Assembly (NCBI RefSeq): GCF_014644295.1 | Contig: NZ_BMKK01000003.1 | Span: forward strand, 558,001-622,000 | Direction of reading: 5' to 3' | Source: Emticicia aquatilis | GTDB taxonomy: Bacteria > Bacteroidota > Bacteroidia > Cytophagales > Spirosomataceae | Length of the DNA stretch: 64,000 bases | Shown: positions 1 through 8,383 of the stretch, piece by piece | How positions within the stretch are numbered: the first letter of the stretch is position 1 | Layout: each line of letters begins with the position of its first letter | Program-made: the position numbers and the translations under genes | The notes under the pieces: generated by a model | Told to the model about the DNA's origin: nothing | The model's input: the letters and a program-made list of their open reading frames with translations, nothing else | Databases searched by the model: none

Positions 1-303
1 TAGATTGAGTATAATATTTTGTTTATCAGTGTTTTGAGGGGAATTAAGCAAAATAAAAGCAGTTCCCAAAGTTGGATGCCCCGCAAATGGAACTTCATAT
101 TCGGGTGTAAAAATTCTCACATCAAATCCACCATTTTTTTCTTCGTCAGCAATGATAAAAGTAGTTTCTTGAAAATTGATTTCACGTGCAATCTTGAGCA
201 TCATTTCATTGCTCAAACCGCCTGCATTTTCAAAAACTGCTAATTGATTTCCTTGATATTTTTCTTCGGCAAAAACATCAACAATATGAAAATTGAGTAT
301 CAT
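1..303 (-). CDS. PhzF-family isomerase/epimerase, N-terminal part
   Basis: The gene reads from ATG at 303 off the left edge, so only the first 101 residues are visible. They match the N-terminus of the PhzF phenazine-biosynthesis-like family: strand VDVFAEEKYQGNQLAVF, then QETTF with Glu46 at the place of the family's catalytic glutamate, and the signature FAGHPTLGTAF. PhzF-like proteins are cytosolic isomerases or epimerases, mostly of unknown substrate; no phenazine genes are visible nearby, so a phenazine role should not be assumed. It lies 11 bases upstream of the 3' end region of the next gene on the same strand. The family call is firm, the substrate unknown. Confidence 0.8.
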   Translation of the reverse strand, partial: MILNFHIVDVFAEEKYQGNQLAVFENAGGLSNEMMLKIAREINFQETTFIIADEEKNGGFDVRIFTPEYEVPFAGHPTLGTAFILLNSPQNTDKQNIILNL

Positions 304-314
304 AAAAACCAAGT

Positions 315-1349
315 TTATTTTATCGAAATCTTACGGATTCGGTTATAATCAGAAACGTAGATATTGCCTTTTGAGTCAACCGCAATGCCCGAAGGATAAG
401 TAAACAAAGCATCTTTGTCATCGCCATCTTTGTAGCCTTCGGTTAGTCCGCCCGCAATAGTCGTTACTTTTTTATCTAAATCAATTTTTCGGATTCTATG
501 TCCCAAACCCATATTGTTTTCAATAAAGTAAATTACACCTGTTTTATCAACACAAAGCCCAGAAACATCTCCGAGATAGGCTTTGGGCAATGTTCCATCA
601 CCATAATTAAAGACTTTTGGATTGCTAACCGATGATTCTCCTTTTAGAAACTTGATACTTTTGTCGGGTGAAATTATTTTGATTGGTCCATTAAATGTAC
701 TCTCGAAAAATCCAGAGAGCATATAAAAATTATCGTTTTTATCGACCGAAACAATATTTCCATCAAGTTGAGTAGCAGCAGCTTCTACGTTTTTCATCCA
801 ATCTCTGTCCAAAACAAGGCTTGGCGATAGTTTACTGAGCGAACTACTGTTAAAGAAAAAGTAATCGCCTTTGGTATTTTTAAATACCGTACTGGTACGC
901 ATAACATCAATGGCTTTTGGGTCAATGACAAAATCTTGTAGACCATTTTTCTCAGAATAGGTCTTGCAAAGCCAACCATTTCTCGGATAGATTGTCGAGA
1001 TAACTACTTCGTCATCCGCTCCTATATGAACTCGATGCGGGGCCGAATCGAATGGTGATGCTTTTGAGTTAATGGTCGAAACTACACCGCTCGGACTGAT
1101 AATTCTTACGGCATAATTTCCAGCCTCGGCAATGTAGAGATTATCTTTACTATCGATGGCCAGTCCTACGGGGTCGTCAAATAAGGCTTCGGTGAGTTTT
1201 CCATCGGTTTTTCCAGTTTGTTCTTTGCCTGCGTAGGTTGTTACGGTATAAGTAATTTCCTTGGGAGTGACTGTTGTTTCGTCGGTTGCCTGTTTTGAAC
1301 AAGCCAGTAGTGATGCAGCGAGTAATAGTGCGGAAAATTGTTTTATCAT
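315..1349 (-). CDS. NHL-repeat secreted lipoprotein
   Basis: A 344-residue protein with a lipoprotein-type signal (MIKQFSALLLAASLLACSKQ; lipid cysteine about residue 17). I start it at ATG 1349 rather than an upstream in-frame codon at 1376 because this places the signal peptide at the N-terminus. NHL-type beta-propeller repeats are visible: GLAIDSKDNLYIAEAGN near the N-terminus, GLCVDKTGVIYFIENN in the C-terminal third and GIAVDSKGNIYVSDYNRI at the end. Such propellers usually bind ligands or partners in the periplasm or on the cell surface. No catalytic residues were recognised and the function is unknown. Confidence 0.72.
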   Translation of the reverse strand: MIKQFSALLLAASLLACSKQATDETTVTPKEITYTVTTYAGKEQTGKTDGKLTEALFDDPVGLAIDSKDNLYIAEAGNYAVRIISPSGVVSTINSKASPFDSAPHRVHIGADDEVVISTIYPRNGWLCKTYSEKNGLQDFVIDPKAIDVMRTSTVFKNTKGDYFFFNSSSLSKLSPSLVLDRDWMKNVEAAATQLDGNIVSVDKNDNFYMLSGFFESTFNGPIKIISPDKSIKFLKGESSVSNPKVFNYGDGTLPKAYLGDVSGLCVDKTGVIYFIENNMGLGHRIRKIDLDKKVTTIAGGLTEGYKDGDDKDALFTYPSGIAVDSKGNIYVSDYNRIRKISIK

Positions 1350-1414
1350 TGTGCTAAGTTTTTGGCAAAATAACACAAAAAATTAGCTGATTCAAATGCG
1401 GTGGTTAATAAAAT

Positions 1415-1455
1415 CAAAAAGCAGGTTGTGATTGTAAACGACAACCTGCTTTTTG
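1415..1455 (-). terminator. Intrinsic terminator after the sorbosone-dehydrogenase-like gene
   Basis: A perfect 15-bp stem (arms 1415-1429 and 1441-1455, 11-nt loop) stands 20 bases downstream of the stop at 1476. Read on the minus strand, the arm ends in a T-run, as expected of a Rho-independent terminator. Confidence 0.8.
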
Positions 1456-1475
1456 TTTGAAATATTTTTAAAGAA

Positions 1476-2744
1476 CTATTTTTTATAGGCAATGCGGTAG
1501 ATTGTTCCGCCTAAATCATCACTTACATACAAGGCACCATCAGGGCCTTGTGCAAGCCCGCACGGGCGATGTTGTATCGGGCCAGTTGGTTTTACGAGGT
1601 CTGTTCCTGCGAAATTATCAGCAAATATTTCCCATTTTCCTGAAGGTTTATTATTTACGAAAGGCACAAAAGCCACCAAATAACCTTTCTTTAATTCGGG
1701 AGATTGACCATGGAATGCAATGAAAGCTCCGTTGCGATATTTGGCAGGAAACATTTTTCCAGTATAAAAAAGCAAATCGTTTGGCCCTAAGTGTGCTGGA
1801 AATGCCACAATCGGATTAATGGCTTTTTCGCCACCTGTTTTTTTGCCGTCTCCGCCATATTCGGGAGCAACGATTTTTTTCTTCTGAAATTGGTCATAAT
1901 AAATATACGGCCAGCCAGCATCATCTCCCTGGTGAAGTTCGTAAAGTGTTTCGGCGGGTAACTCGGCACTTTGCTGTGGCGTATAATATTGCGGATAAAA
2001 ATCATGGAACTGTCCACGACCGTGTACGGTTGCAAAAAGCGAGTTAGTTTTCGAATTCCACGCTGTTCCGACTGCATTTTTTAAACCCGTTGCATAGCGA
2101 ATGCCATCCGAAAATGTTTGGTTCATTTTCTCGGCATTGAATTTCCAAATTCCGCCCGCTGAGTCCAGAATCGAGCAAGGCATAATGCCTTTACCTGAGC
2201 CTTTTTCACGGCAAGGGTCATTGTAAGAACCTACGGTTACGTAAATATTATTGGCGTTATCAAGCACGAAAGGTTTGGCATTATCACGGCCTTTATCGAC
2301 CAATCCATCAACGATTTTTTCTGGATTTTCGGGGTCGATAATTTCTTCATTTGCATTTAGTTTATATCTTAAAACACCCGTATTCGATGAAGCATACAAA
2401 TATCCATTTTTGATGGTGATGCCAGTGCCTGGATAATTCCCGAAGTATTTGGTTTCGTCAATTACGCCATCTTTGTTGGTATCTCGCATGAGCAAAATGC
2501 CTTTGTCGTCTTTTAATTTTGAAAGTTTGGCATAAACATCACCATTTTTTGAAACCGTAATGTGGCGAGTTGAGCCCAATTCAGAGCCAAGAATGGTTGC
2601 CGAAAATCCAGCAGGAAGTTTGATAGCGTCGGCCGCTGTGGGTTTCTTGACGGGTGGTTCGGGAAGGTTTTTGTAAGAAAATAGGCCAATAACACCTACC
2701 AGACTTGCAAGTGCGTAGCTTGAACGAACAAATGATTGTTTCAT
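1476..2744 (-). CDS. Secreted PQQ-type glucose/sorbosone dehydrogenase-like protein
   Basis: A 422-residue exported protein with an N-terminal hydrophobic segment (about residues 10-25) and then a six-bladed propeller of the glucose/sorbosone dehydrogenase type. Recognisable pieces are KLPAGFSATILG at the start of the propeller, a calcium-like DTNKDGVID loop near residue 90 and the closing blade HRPCGLAQGPDGALYVSDD. Family members oxidise sugars in the periplasm with PQQ, but many Bacteroidota homologues are uncharacterised. It ends at its own terminator, so it is probably monocistronic. Cofactor use is inferred from the fold. Confidence 0.75.
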   Translation of the reverse strand: MKQSFVRSSYALASLVGVIGLFSYKNLPEPPVKKPTAADAIKLPAGFSATILGSELGSTRHITVSKNGDVYAKLSKLKDDKGILLMRDTNKDGVIDETKYFGNYPGTGITIKNGYLYASSNTGVLRYKLNANEEIIDPENPEKIVDGLVDKGRDNAKPFVLDNANNIYVTVGSYNDPCREKGSGKGIMPCSILDSAGGIWKFNAEKMNQTFSDGIRYATGLKNAVGTAWNSKTNSLFATVHGRGQFHDFYPQYYTPQQSAELPAETLYELHQGDDAGWPYIYYDQFQKKKIVAPEYGGDGKKTGGEKAINPIVAFPAHLGPNDLLFYTGKMFPAKYRNGAFIAFHGQSPELKKGYLVAFVPFVNNKPSGKWEIFADNFAGTDLVKPTGPIQHRPCGLAQGPDGALYVSDDLGGTIYRIAYKK

Positions 2745-2809
2745 TGATGAACGAAAGGTTAGAGAGGTTGAATTTTTCTCTAAAATTACGACAACTTTTG
2801 GTTGTTCAA

Positions 2810-3694
2810 CTATTTCTTTCCAAATATTCGTTGGAATGGCCTTACGTTTTGCCCCACAAAATCTTTCGGAAAATGCTCGTCGTCGGGTAGTCCGACTGGC
2901 AGATTTTCATCATCCGATGGCCAATAATTTGTTCCGAAAAGATAGTCCCAAATACTTAGTGTTATACCATAATTGAAGCCATTTGGGTGGCTTTCAGGCA
3001 TATATTTGGCGTGGTGCCAAAGGTGCATTTGTGGGCCATTGAGCAAATATTTGAGCGGCCCAAGATTGATTTTGAGATTGGCATGCCCGAGCTGACCCGT
3101 GACGAGCGTGAAGATATGGACAATAAAAAAATCGGTCAGACCAACGCCCACCATCGCCAGCGGAATGTATTCGAGGCTACGGTAAATGACGTTTTCCATC
3201 CAGTGGTAGCGTAGGAGTGCAGCGAAGCCCATTTCTTCGGTGCTGTGGTGCACTTTATGGAATTCCCACATCCAGCCAACGTTATGCAAAAGGCGGTGAA
3301 TGGCCCACTGCATGAAATCTCGCATGACGAAAATAATGAGGATTTTCGACCAAAAAGGTAGTTGTTCGATATTGACTGCTACAATATTAGTTATACCAAA
3401 AAGTCCGAGAAAATCTTTGAAAGCCTGCACACCCACCATCGAAAGGGCATTGTAGGCAATGAGCGAAAAGAGGAAGTAATTCCACAATAAATAAAAAGCA
3501 TCGAGCCAAAAATGTTCACGAATCAGAGGCTGATTTTTTCGCCACGGAAACATGATTTCGAGCACCCAAATGGCCAACGAAGCACCAACCAACCAATAAA
3601 AATAATTGTGCCAGCTTGGATTCAGCATTTCGTTGATGAAATAACTGAAATAACCAGAATATGCTCCTTGAATGATTTTAAGGTATTTTTCCAT
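2810..3694 (-). CDS. Membrane di-iron fatty acid hydroxylase / sterol desaturase family protein
   Basis: A 294-residue integral membrane protein with several hydrophobic helices in the first 130 residues. The histidine clusters that bind two irons in this superfamily are all present: HRLLH at 133-137, HKVHH at 146-150 and HLWHH at 224-228, with an extra GHANL histidine at 204. Family members hydroxylate or desaturate lipids in the cytoplasmic membrane. In Bacteroidota, relatives include carotenoid and fatty-acid hydroxylases; the substrate here cannot be told. No partner genes flank it. Confidence 0.85.
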   Translation of the reverse strand: MEKYLKIIQGAYSGYFSYFINEMLNPSWHNYFYWLVGASLAIWVLEIMFPWRKNQPLIREHFWLDAFYLLWNYFLFSLIAYNALSMVGVQAFKDFLGLFGITNIVAVNIEQLPFWSKILIIFVMRDFMQWAIHRLLHNVGWMWEFHKVHHSTEEMGFAALLRYHWMENVIYRSLEYIPLAMVGVGLTDFFIVHIFTLVTGQLGHANLKINLGPLKYLLNGPQMHLWHHAKYMPESHPNGFNYGITLSIWDYLFGTNYWPSDDENLPVGLPDDEHFPKDFVGQNVRPFQRIFGKK

Positions 3695-3713
3695 TGAGTT
3701 TGCTACAAAAAAG

Positions 3714-3739
3714 AAGGCTTGCGGATTATCCGAAGCCTT
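3714..3739 (-). terminator. Terminator after the LytTR gene
   Basis: A stem of 12 pairs with one bulged base (arms 3714-3726 and 3728-3739) lies downstream of the LytTR stop at 3796. On the minus strand it is followed by a run of six T, so it probably ends the two-gene LytTR operon. Confidence 0.6.
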
Positions 3740-3795
3740 TATTTAAAACCCAAAAAAATGTATTTTAGTTTTCGATTTGACAGGGTATTTGAAAA

Positions 3796-4098
3796 TTATA
3801 TCCAAGCCTGAAAAGCTTTCATTCGGCGGCGAGAGATATGCACTCTTCGGCCGTTGTTGAGTGTAAGTGAAAACTCATCGAGATTGATGAGCTTTACAAA
3901 CGTTTTATTAATCATTTCAGAGCGGTTGAGCCTCATAAAAGATTGATTATCAGTTCGGTCTTCGTAGAATTTGAGGTTATAACCCGAAAGCAATTTCTTG
4001 CCATCTGACAAATGAATAATGGTGTAATTATTATCCGATTCCATCAAAATTATCTTCTTTTCTCTTGGAATCTTCTGAATTATTTTAGGTTGTTTCAT
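3796..4098 (-). CDS. Stand-alone LytTR DNA-binding protein
   Basis: A 100-residue protein that is essentially one LytTR domain with no receiver or membrane part. Typical features are IILMESDNNYTIIHLSDGK near the N-terminus, then the FMRLNRSEMINKTFV region and a closing VHISRRRMKAF. LytTR domains bind DNA direct repeats and usually control surface, adhesion or competence genes. Its start is only 10 nt from the stop of the preceding secreted-protein gene, so both are probably transcribed from the palindrome-marked promoter at 4743-4791. That would place it below the NarL-type response regulator of this window. What controls its activity without a receiver is unknown. Confidence 0.85.
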   Translation of the reverse strand: MKQPKIIQKIPREKKIILMESDNNYTIIHLSDGKKLLSGYNLKFYEDRTDNQSFMRLNRSEMINKTFVKLINLDEFSLTLNNGRRVHISRRRMKAFQAWI

Positions 4099-4108
4099 GG
4101 CTGTTTTT

Positions 4109-4726
4109 TTATTTTTTGAGTTGCTTGATTTCTTTCTTCAAAGCATCAATTTCTCGTTGTTGCTGGATTGTGTAAAGTGTGAGTTCTTCTACTTTTTCGA
4201 GCAGTTTTGATACCATTTCGTCCATCGCTACGCCGTTTTTTACAACTTCAGTAGCTGATGGAAGGTTTGGTAAATGGTTATTTTTGGCTATAAATTTTTC
4301 TACTTCTTTGAGCGGCATTAGATAATAATTTTGTTCAAAAACTCTATCCGACCACTGTTTTTCGTTGTCGTATTTCATCTTGAAGGAATTCAGTACAAAC
4401 TGTCCTTTTTCGTCGAGTTCCAGAAAATTGCGGTCGTTTATCTTGAAAGATGGCGAATTATAGGCCGTTCGCATATTGAAAATACCTTTTACATCTAAAC
4501 GATATTTAGGATTTGAAAGCCCAATTCCGACTTTCACGAGTGAAGTATCGCCTAAAACTAAGCCATCACTCACCGAAACTTTGGCATTATAGCCAATGGC
4601 TGAAGCTCTTTCGAGTGTGTTTTGATTGACACCAACTCCGCCTGCGTAACGTCCAAAATAAGAACCTGATTGAGCAAAAGCTCCGAATGTTAAGAAAAAC
4701 GAGAAAATGAAATATACTTTTTTCAT
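4109..4726 (-). CDS. Secreted tail-fibre-like protein with C-terminal coiled coil
   Basis: A 205-residue exported protein with signal peptide MKKVYFIFSFFLTFGAFAQS. The middle (VGIGLSNPKYRLDVKG) resembles the repeat style of Bacteroidota surface and tail-fibre-like proteins. The C-terminal part carries the common motif NNHLPNLPSATEVVKNGV followed by a heptad-rich helix of about 35 residues. Similar C-termini occur in many Bacteroidota exported proteins next to endosialidase-chaperone-like regions; the role is unknown. It is the first gene after the promoter with the shared palindrome and precedes the LytTR gene by 10 nt. Confidence 0.62.
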   Translation of the reverse strand: MKKVYFIFSFFLTFGAFAQSGSYFGRYAGGVGVNQNTLERASAIGYNAKVSVSDGLVLGDTSLVKVGIGLSNPKYRLDVKGIFNMRTAYNSPSFKINDRNFLELDEKGQFVLNSFKMKYDNEKQWSDRVFEQNYYLMPLKEVEKFIAKNNHLPNLPSATEVVKNGVAMDEMVSKLLEKVEELTLYTIQQQREIDALKKEIKQLKK

Positions 4727-4742
4727 AGTTATAATGTTTATA

Positions 4743-4791
4743 CAAATTTCACAATGTTAAAAATCTATTGAAATACCTATTTGGAGGTATT
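4743..4791 (-). promoter_or_regulatory. Palindrome-controlled promoter of the 4726 gene (site 1)
   Basis: The 20-bp element AATACCTATTTGGAGGTATT occupies 4772-4791 and overlaps the last codons of the upstream acyltransferase gene. On the minus strand it is followed by exactly 21 nt and then GAAATTTG (4743-4750), a 7-of-8 match to the Bacteroidota -7 box TAnnTTTG; the start codon comes 16 nt later. There is no -33 TTG at the usual place, which suggests that a bound activator substitutes for it. The outer half TACCTCC (minus strand) is identical in all three copies. Confidence 0.72.
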
Positions 4792-6324
4792 TTGATGGCT
4801 TTGCCAATAAAACCAACTTAACAGCAAAACAAAAGCGATAAATAAGGCATAAGCAAAAGCATCGGGGTGTTGGGTATAAAAACTTTTCTTGGTTACGAGC
4901 AGCACCTCATTGGTTGAAATGTTAGGCGTAAACCACGGAATTTGACCATAAACCTTACCGAATGGGTCGATGAAGCACGAAAGACCACCGTTTGAACAAC
5001 GAGCTACACTTCGGCGATTCTCGATGGCCCGAATCTTGGTAATGTTCAATAAAAACTTGGTTGCAGGTGTTTTGCCGAACCACGCATCGTTGTTCATGAG
5101 TGCAATGTACTCGGCTCCGCTATTCACTAATTTTGCTACTTTTTGTGGGTAGGTTTGTTCCCAGCAAATCGTTAGTGCTACATTAAAAATATTCTCTTTA
5201 CTACTCAAATAATTGAAAATGTGAGGTTCGTTTCCGCCCACTAAAATACGATTTTGGAATGATGGGTAATCGCTCAAATAGGGCATTGTTTCCATAAATG
5301 GTAAGCCGTATTCCTTTTCATAAACCTTTATTTGGTCGGGCGTAATTTTAAGCGAATCCCACATCATGGCCATTTGTGGCGTAAAAACTAATGACTTATT
5401 TTTATAGTTATTTCTCTGATTATCAATTATTTCCGAATAACCAACAGCCACCGAAGTTTGCCAACTCGAAATAGCATTTTTGGTGAATTGAAACAAACTC
5501 GAATCTTGAAACAAGGCCAGCGGAAAAGTTGCTTCGGGTAAAATAAGTATATCGGGGCTTTGCGTACGCACGGCCGAATCAGAAAGCGACACAATTTGCT
5601 CGAATGTCTGATTCAATACCACCGAGTCGAGCGGTAGATAACTATCTATATTGGTCTGAATCAACGAGACTTTTGTTTGGATATTAGCCGTTCCGATGGC
5701 ACTTTTGGGCGAAATCTGAATTTTGAAAAAACTATACCCAAAAGCCAACAGTAACCATCCAAACGTAAGAAAAAGATACTTTTGGGTTCGGTAAACTATA
5801 CTAAAAGTCAGTAAAACGTTGAGCATCATCACCCAAAAACTCAAACCCCAAAGCCCCGAAAAATCGGCTATTTGATTAAAATACTGCATGTTAGCTTGCG
5901 TATAACCCAAGTGCAAAACCTGCAAATTATGCGGAAGCGGTTGCGTAAGCCATTCGACCAAACTCCACAAAAAGGGTAGTAAAATGAGTGCTTTTTGCCA
6001 GCCAATTTTCTTCTGAATAAAAAAATGAATAACAAACGTAAGATTCAGAAACAAAAGCTGACTTAGCAGACAAACCAAAACCGCAATGGGTTTATAATAG
6101 CCCGTCCACCAAAAACCAATGACGATGGTGAAGCTATAAACCACCAATGTTTTGAGGAGGTATTTTCCAAACGAATTTTCGTTTTGGATAGACAATAAAA
6201 ATGGTACAAAAGCCACCAATGCCAATGGCCCTTGATGGAAATCAGAAAAACTGAGGTACGCTAAACCCAACAGAATTCCAGAAAACCAAAAGAGGTGTTT
6301 TTGTATGTTGTTCGGCTTACTCAT
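4777..6324 (-). CDS. lnt: Lnt-type apolipoprotein N-acyltransferase, copy 1
   Basis: A 515-residue inner-membrane protein with about six N-terminal transmembrane helices (residues 10-210) and a C-terminal nitrilase-fold domain. The catalytic triad is visible: Glu264 in LPEATF, Lys337 in YEKEYGLPF and Cys387 in ICWEQTYP. Lnt adds the third acyl chain to the lipoprotein N-terminal cysteine. The residue after Cys387 is Trp, where E. coli Lnt has Tyr. I chose ATG 6324 (MSKPNN) over one eight codons upstream; it overlaps the preceding secreted-protein gene by 8 nt, which indicates coupling. A close paralogue lies at 10258-11781, so one copy may have a specialised target. Confidence 0.82.
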   Translation of the reverse strand: MSKPNNIQKHLFWFSGILLGLAYLSFSDFHQGPLALVAFVPFLLSIQNENSFGKYLLKTLVVYSFTIVIGFWWTGYYKPIAVLVCLLSQLLFLNLTFVIHFFIQKKIGWQKALILLPFLWSLVEWLTQPLPHNLQVLHLGYTQANMQYFNQIADFSGLWGLSFWVMMLNVLLTFSIVYRTQKYLFLTFGWLLLAFGYSFFKIQISPKSAIGTANIQTKVSLIQTNIDSYLPLDSVVLNQTFEQIVSLSDSAVRTQSPDILILPEATFPLALFQDSSLFQFTKNAISSWQTSVAVGYSEIIDNQRNNYKNKSLVFTPQMAMMWDSLKITPDQIKVYEKEYGLPFMETMPYLSDYPSFQNRILVGGNEPHIFNYLSSKENIFNVALTICWEQTYPQKVAKLVNSGAEYIALMNNDAWFGKTPATKFLLNITKIRAIENRRSVARCSNGGLSCFIDPFGKVYGQIPWFTPNISTNEVLLVTKKSFYTQHPDAFAYALFIAFVLLLSWFYWQSHQNTSK

Positions 6325-7756
6325 TGATGATTTTCCAGCTAAACTCAATGTTTGATTTTCCTTTTTGTAATTCTTTCACTTCAAAACCCTCACGAGTTTT
6401 TTTCGAGATGAATACGCCATTACAATCGCCTTCGAGTTGAATGTTTATTTGAAGATTTTCAAAGTTTTCAACTGGACTATTAAATCTGATAAACGAACTT
6501 CCATTTGTCAATCTTCCTTTTCCTCCAACTTTTTGGGTACTTTCGGTTACTAATCGAGCCGATGGTGTAGAACCTAATCTTTGCCAGTTAGTACCATCGA
6601 AATAATAGAAGCCAGGGGTGTTGTCAATCTGATAAACCAAAAGTCCAGTTGCAGGAGAGCTTGGGCGGTTTGATTGAGCAATTCTTGGAATCAGAATACC
6701 CAAACTATCGCTTTTTACATCTAAAATGGCCGATGGATGTGCTGTATCGTTGTCAATATTGATGGTTACGCCCTTGCTATCATTATTGAGTTTTACGTCA
6801 TTTCCTTCACTTAGTAAAGAGGTTTGTACTACCGTGCGGTATTCAATTTCGCTCACCGTTACATTTCCACTGGTGCCAGATACTTTTGCCGTAAAATATT
6901 CGCCAGTTTTAGTAAGAAAACCGACATGATTCGTTGTCGAAACCAACGTGTAAGCAACAGTATTGTTGGGACGTGTATATTTCTGAATACTCGTAAGCAT
7001 TCGCAGGCAATCGTATGTACCCGTAGGCGTAGTGATTGTTCCGAAAGCATCGACATTTACGGTAAATACTTCTTTTAGTGTTTTTTGATTGGTAATATGG
7101 TCAGTTTCTTCACTGGTACTACTGTAATTATCGTTCAAATCAAACGGTACATCAGCTACTTCGTAGTCAGATTCATCAAATGTATCATCGCTGCCTACCT
7201 CCAAATCATAACTACTTCCGATATGATAGACGCCATCAGCGGCAAAATTATAATGGTCATACACATCCATTGGGCGGTCGTTTTCGTCATAATAGGCCGT
7301 TCGCATCACTTTATTTGCTCCAGCTACTTGTAGTGCGGCTGGCACGTTACCTACTGCAATAAAGTCTCCTCGACCCGCTCCATTAAAATACGTTAGAAAA
7401 TTAGCTGGTAAAGCCCAAGTTTGTGGTGTAGAATTATTGGCAGAACCAATATTCATCGAAAATGAAGCATTGTCGTTAGAGTAATTCAGCCATGTTTTAC
7501 CAACAGCCGTAAACGCATTAAAGTCGGCTAAGGTAATTGAAATAGCACTATTGTTTTGAGCTACCGAATTGTTTTGTGTATTGTTTCTGAGGTTCAAAAG
7601 ATTGGTATCAAAAACCTGCATTTTGCCCGAACGAGACTCCGCCGAGATACGGCCATTTATTCGATTGCCCTCACCAGTACAGCTCACTTTTCCCCCAAAT
7701 GAGTAGAAAGACATAAATAGCAAAAAGATTAGAAAAGATATAAATCGTAGTTTCAT
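6317..7756 (-). CDS. Secreted surface protein, paralogue of the 12386-13957 product
   Basis: A 479-residue exported protein (signal about residues 1-22). It aligns along its length with the 523-residue protein at 12386-13957: ITLADFNAFTAVGKTWL near residue 70, SSYDLEVGSDDTFDE in the middle, and the C-terminal blocks ILIPRIAQSNRPSSPATG and KKTREGFEVKELQKGKSN. The ILDVKSD...RPSSP..GLLVYQ...YYFDGTNW segment is a common Bacteroidota tail-fibre-like surface motif. Function unknown. It sits between a small secreted protein (22-nt gap) and Lnt copy 1 (8-nt overlap) in one operon. The association with an Lnt gene is repeated for the paralogue. Confidence 0.62.
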   Translation of the reverse strand: MKLRFISFLIFLLFMSFYSFGGKVSCTGEGNRINGRISAESRSGKMQVFDTNLLNLRNNTQNNSVAQNNSAISITLADFNAFTAVGKTWLNYSNDNASFSMNIGSANNSTPQTWALPANFLTYFNGAGRGDFIAVGNVPAALQVAGANKVMRTAYYDENDRPMDVYDHYNFAADGVYHIGSSYDLEVGSDDTFDESDYEVADVPFDLNDNYSSTSEETDHITNQKTLKEVFTVNVDAFGTITTPTGTYDCLRMLTSIQKYTRPNNTVAYTLVSTTNHVGFLTKTGEYFTAKVSGTSGNVTVSEIEYRTVVQTSLLSEGNDVKLNNDSKGVTINIDNDTAHPSAILDVKSDSLGILIPRIAQSNRPSSPATGLLVYQIDNTPGFYYFDGTNWQRLGSTPSARLVTESTQKVGGKGRLTNGSSFIRFNSPVENFENLQINIQLEGDCNGVFISKKTREGFEVKELQKGKSNIEFSWKIINE

Positions 7757-7777
7757 AATATGATTGGTGGTTTTAAA

Positions 7778-8236
7778 TTATGATACATCTAAACTATTCA
7801 AGATTTCGAGGGCATCTTTTTCGGCGGTTTTGTCTTCATCATCGAAGATTATGGCAATAAAGAAGTTAGTATGGCTATTGGGGTTGCCCAAACACGCAAA
7901 CATAATTCGGTTTCCGTCTTTGAAACCTTCTACGTAAAATCCTTCAAACTCATTAATCTTTACTTGGTGGGCTGCGTCAAGTTCTTGTAGTTTCATGGCT
8001 TTTGCTCCTGCTATGGCGGCATCGTCGAGGTCTTCGATGGCTACGTTTTCTTCGTGAATCAGCATCGAAAGTTCCATGCCTTCGCCTTTCATTTCAAATT
8101 CTTTGGCGGTGTTTTTCTTTATTCTAAAATCGTCAGGAACTGTGATTTGGATATTGAATTGTTTCCATACGTAGTTCTTCTGAGCAAAAGCACTGAATGA
8201 ACATAAGATGGCGAAGATGATTAGTAGTTTTTTCAT
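7778..8236 (-). CDS. Small secreted protein of unknown function
   Basis: A 152-residue protein with signal peptide MKKLLIIFAILCSFSAFAQ and an acidic mature domain of about 130 residues. I do not recognise a named family; the pattern of short strands (KQFNIQITVPDDFRI, GFYVEGFKDGNRIMFACLG) suggests a small alpha/beta fold. It is the first gene of a likely operon with the 479-residue secreted protein and Lnt copy 1. The 147 bases upstream lack the palindrome that marks the neighbouring surface-protein promoters, so this operon is probably outside that regulon. Confidence 0.5.
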   Translation of the reverse strand: MKKLLIIFAILCSFSAFAQKNYVWKQFNIQITVPDDFRIKKNTAKEFEMKGEGMELSMLIHEENVAIEDLDDAAIAGAKAMKLQELDAAHQVKINEFEGFYVEGFKDGNRIMFACLGNPNSHTNFFIAIIFDDEDKTAEKDALEILNSLDVS

Positions 8237-8383
8237 GTCTTTTATTTGTTTGATAATAAGTAAGGGCTAAGAAAGTACAATCCTTTCTTGCTCTTGCAAA
8301 TCAAAGACATAGTTGGCGGATTGTCATAGAATTTAGCGTGGACAAAGTGTGGACATAGGACTATTTTGTGCAAAAACAGCTAT

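Noticed and set aside
1-303. Phenazine biosynthesis, from the PhzF match
   Set aside because: PhzF-like proteins are common without phenazine genes, and no other such gene is visible.
6121-6180. A further copy of the palindrome, suggested by GGAGGTATTTT near 6157
   Set aside because: Only the right half is present, inside the Lnt coding region, without a TACCT partner.
6324-6348. An upstream start for Lnt copy 1 at 6348
   Set aside because: It adds eight residues not seen in copy 2 and lengthens the overlap with the upstream gene; MSKPNN at 6324 aligns with the start of copy 2.
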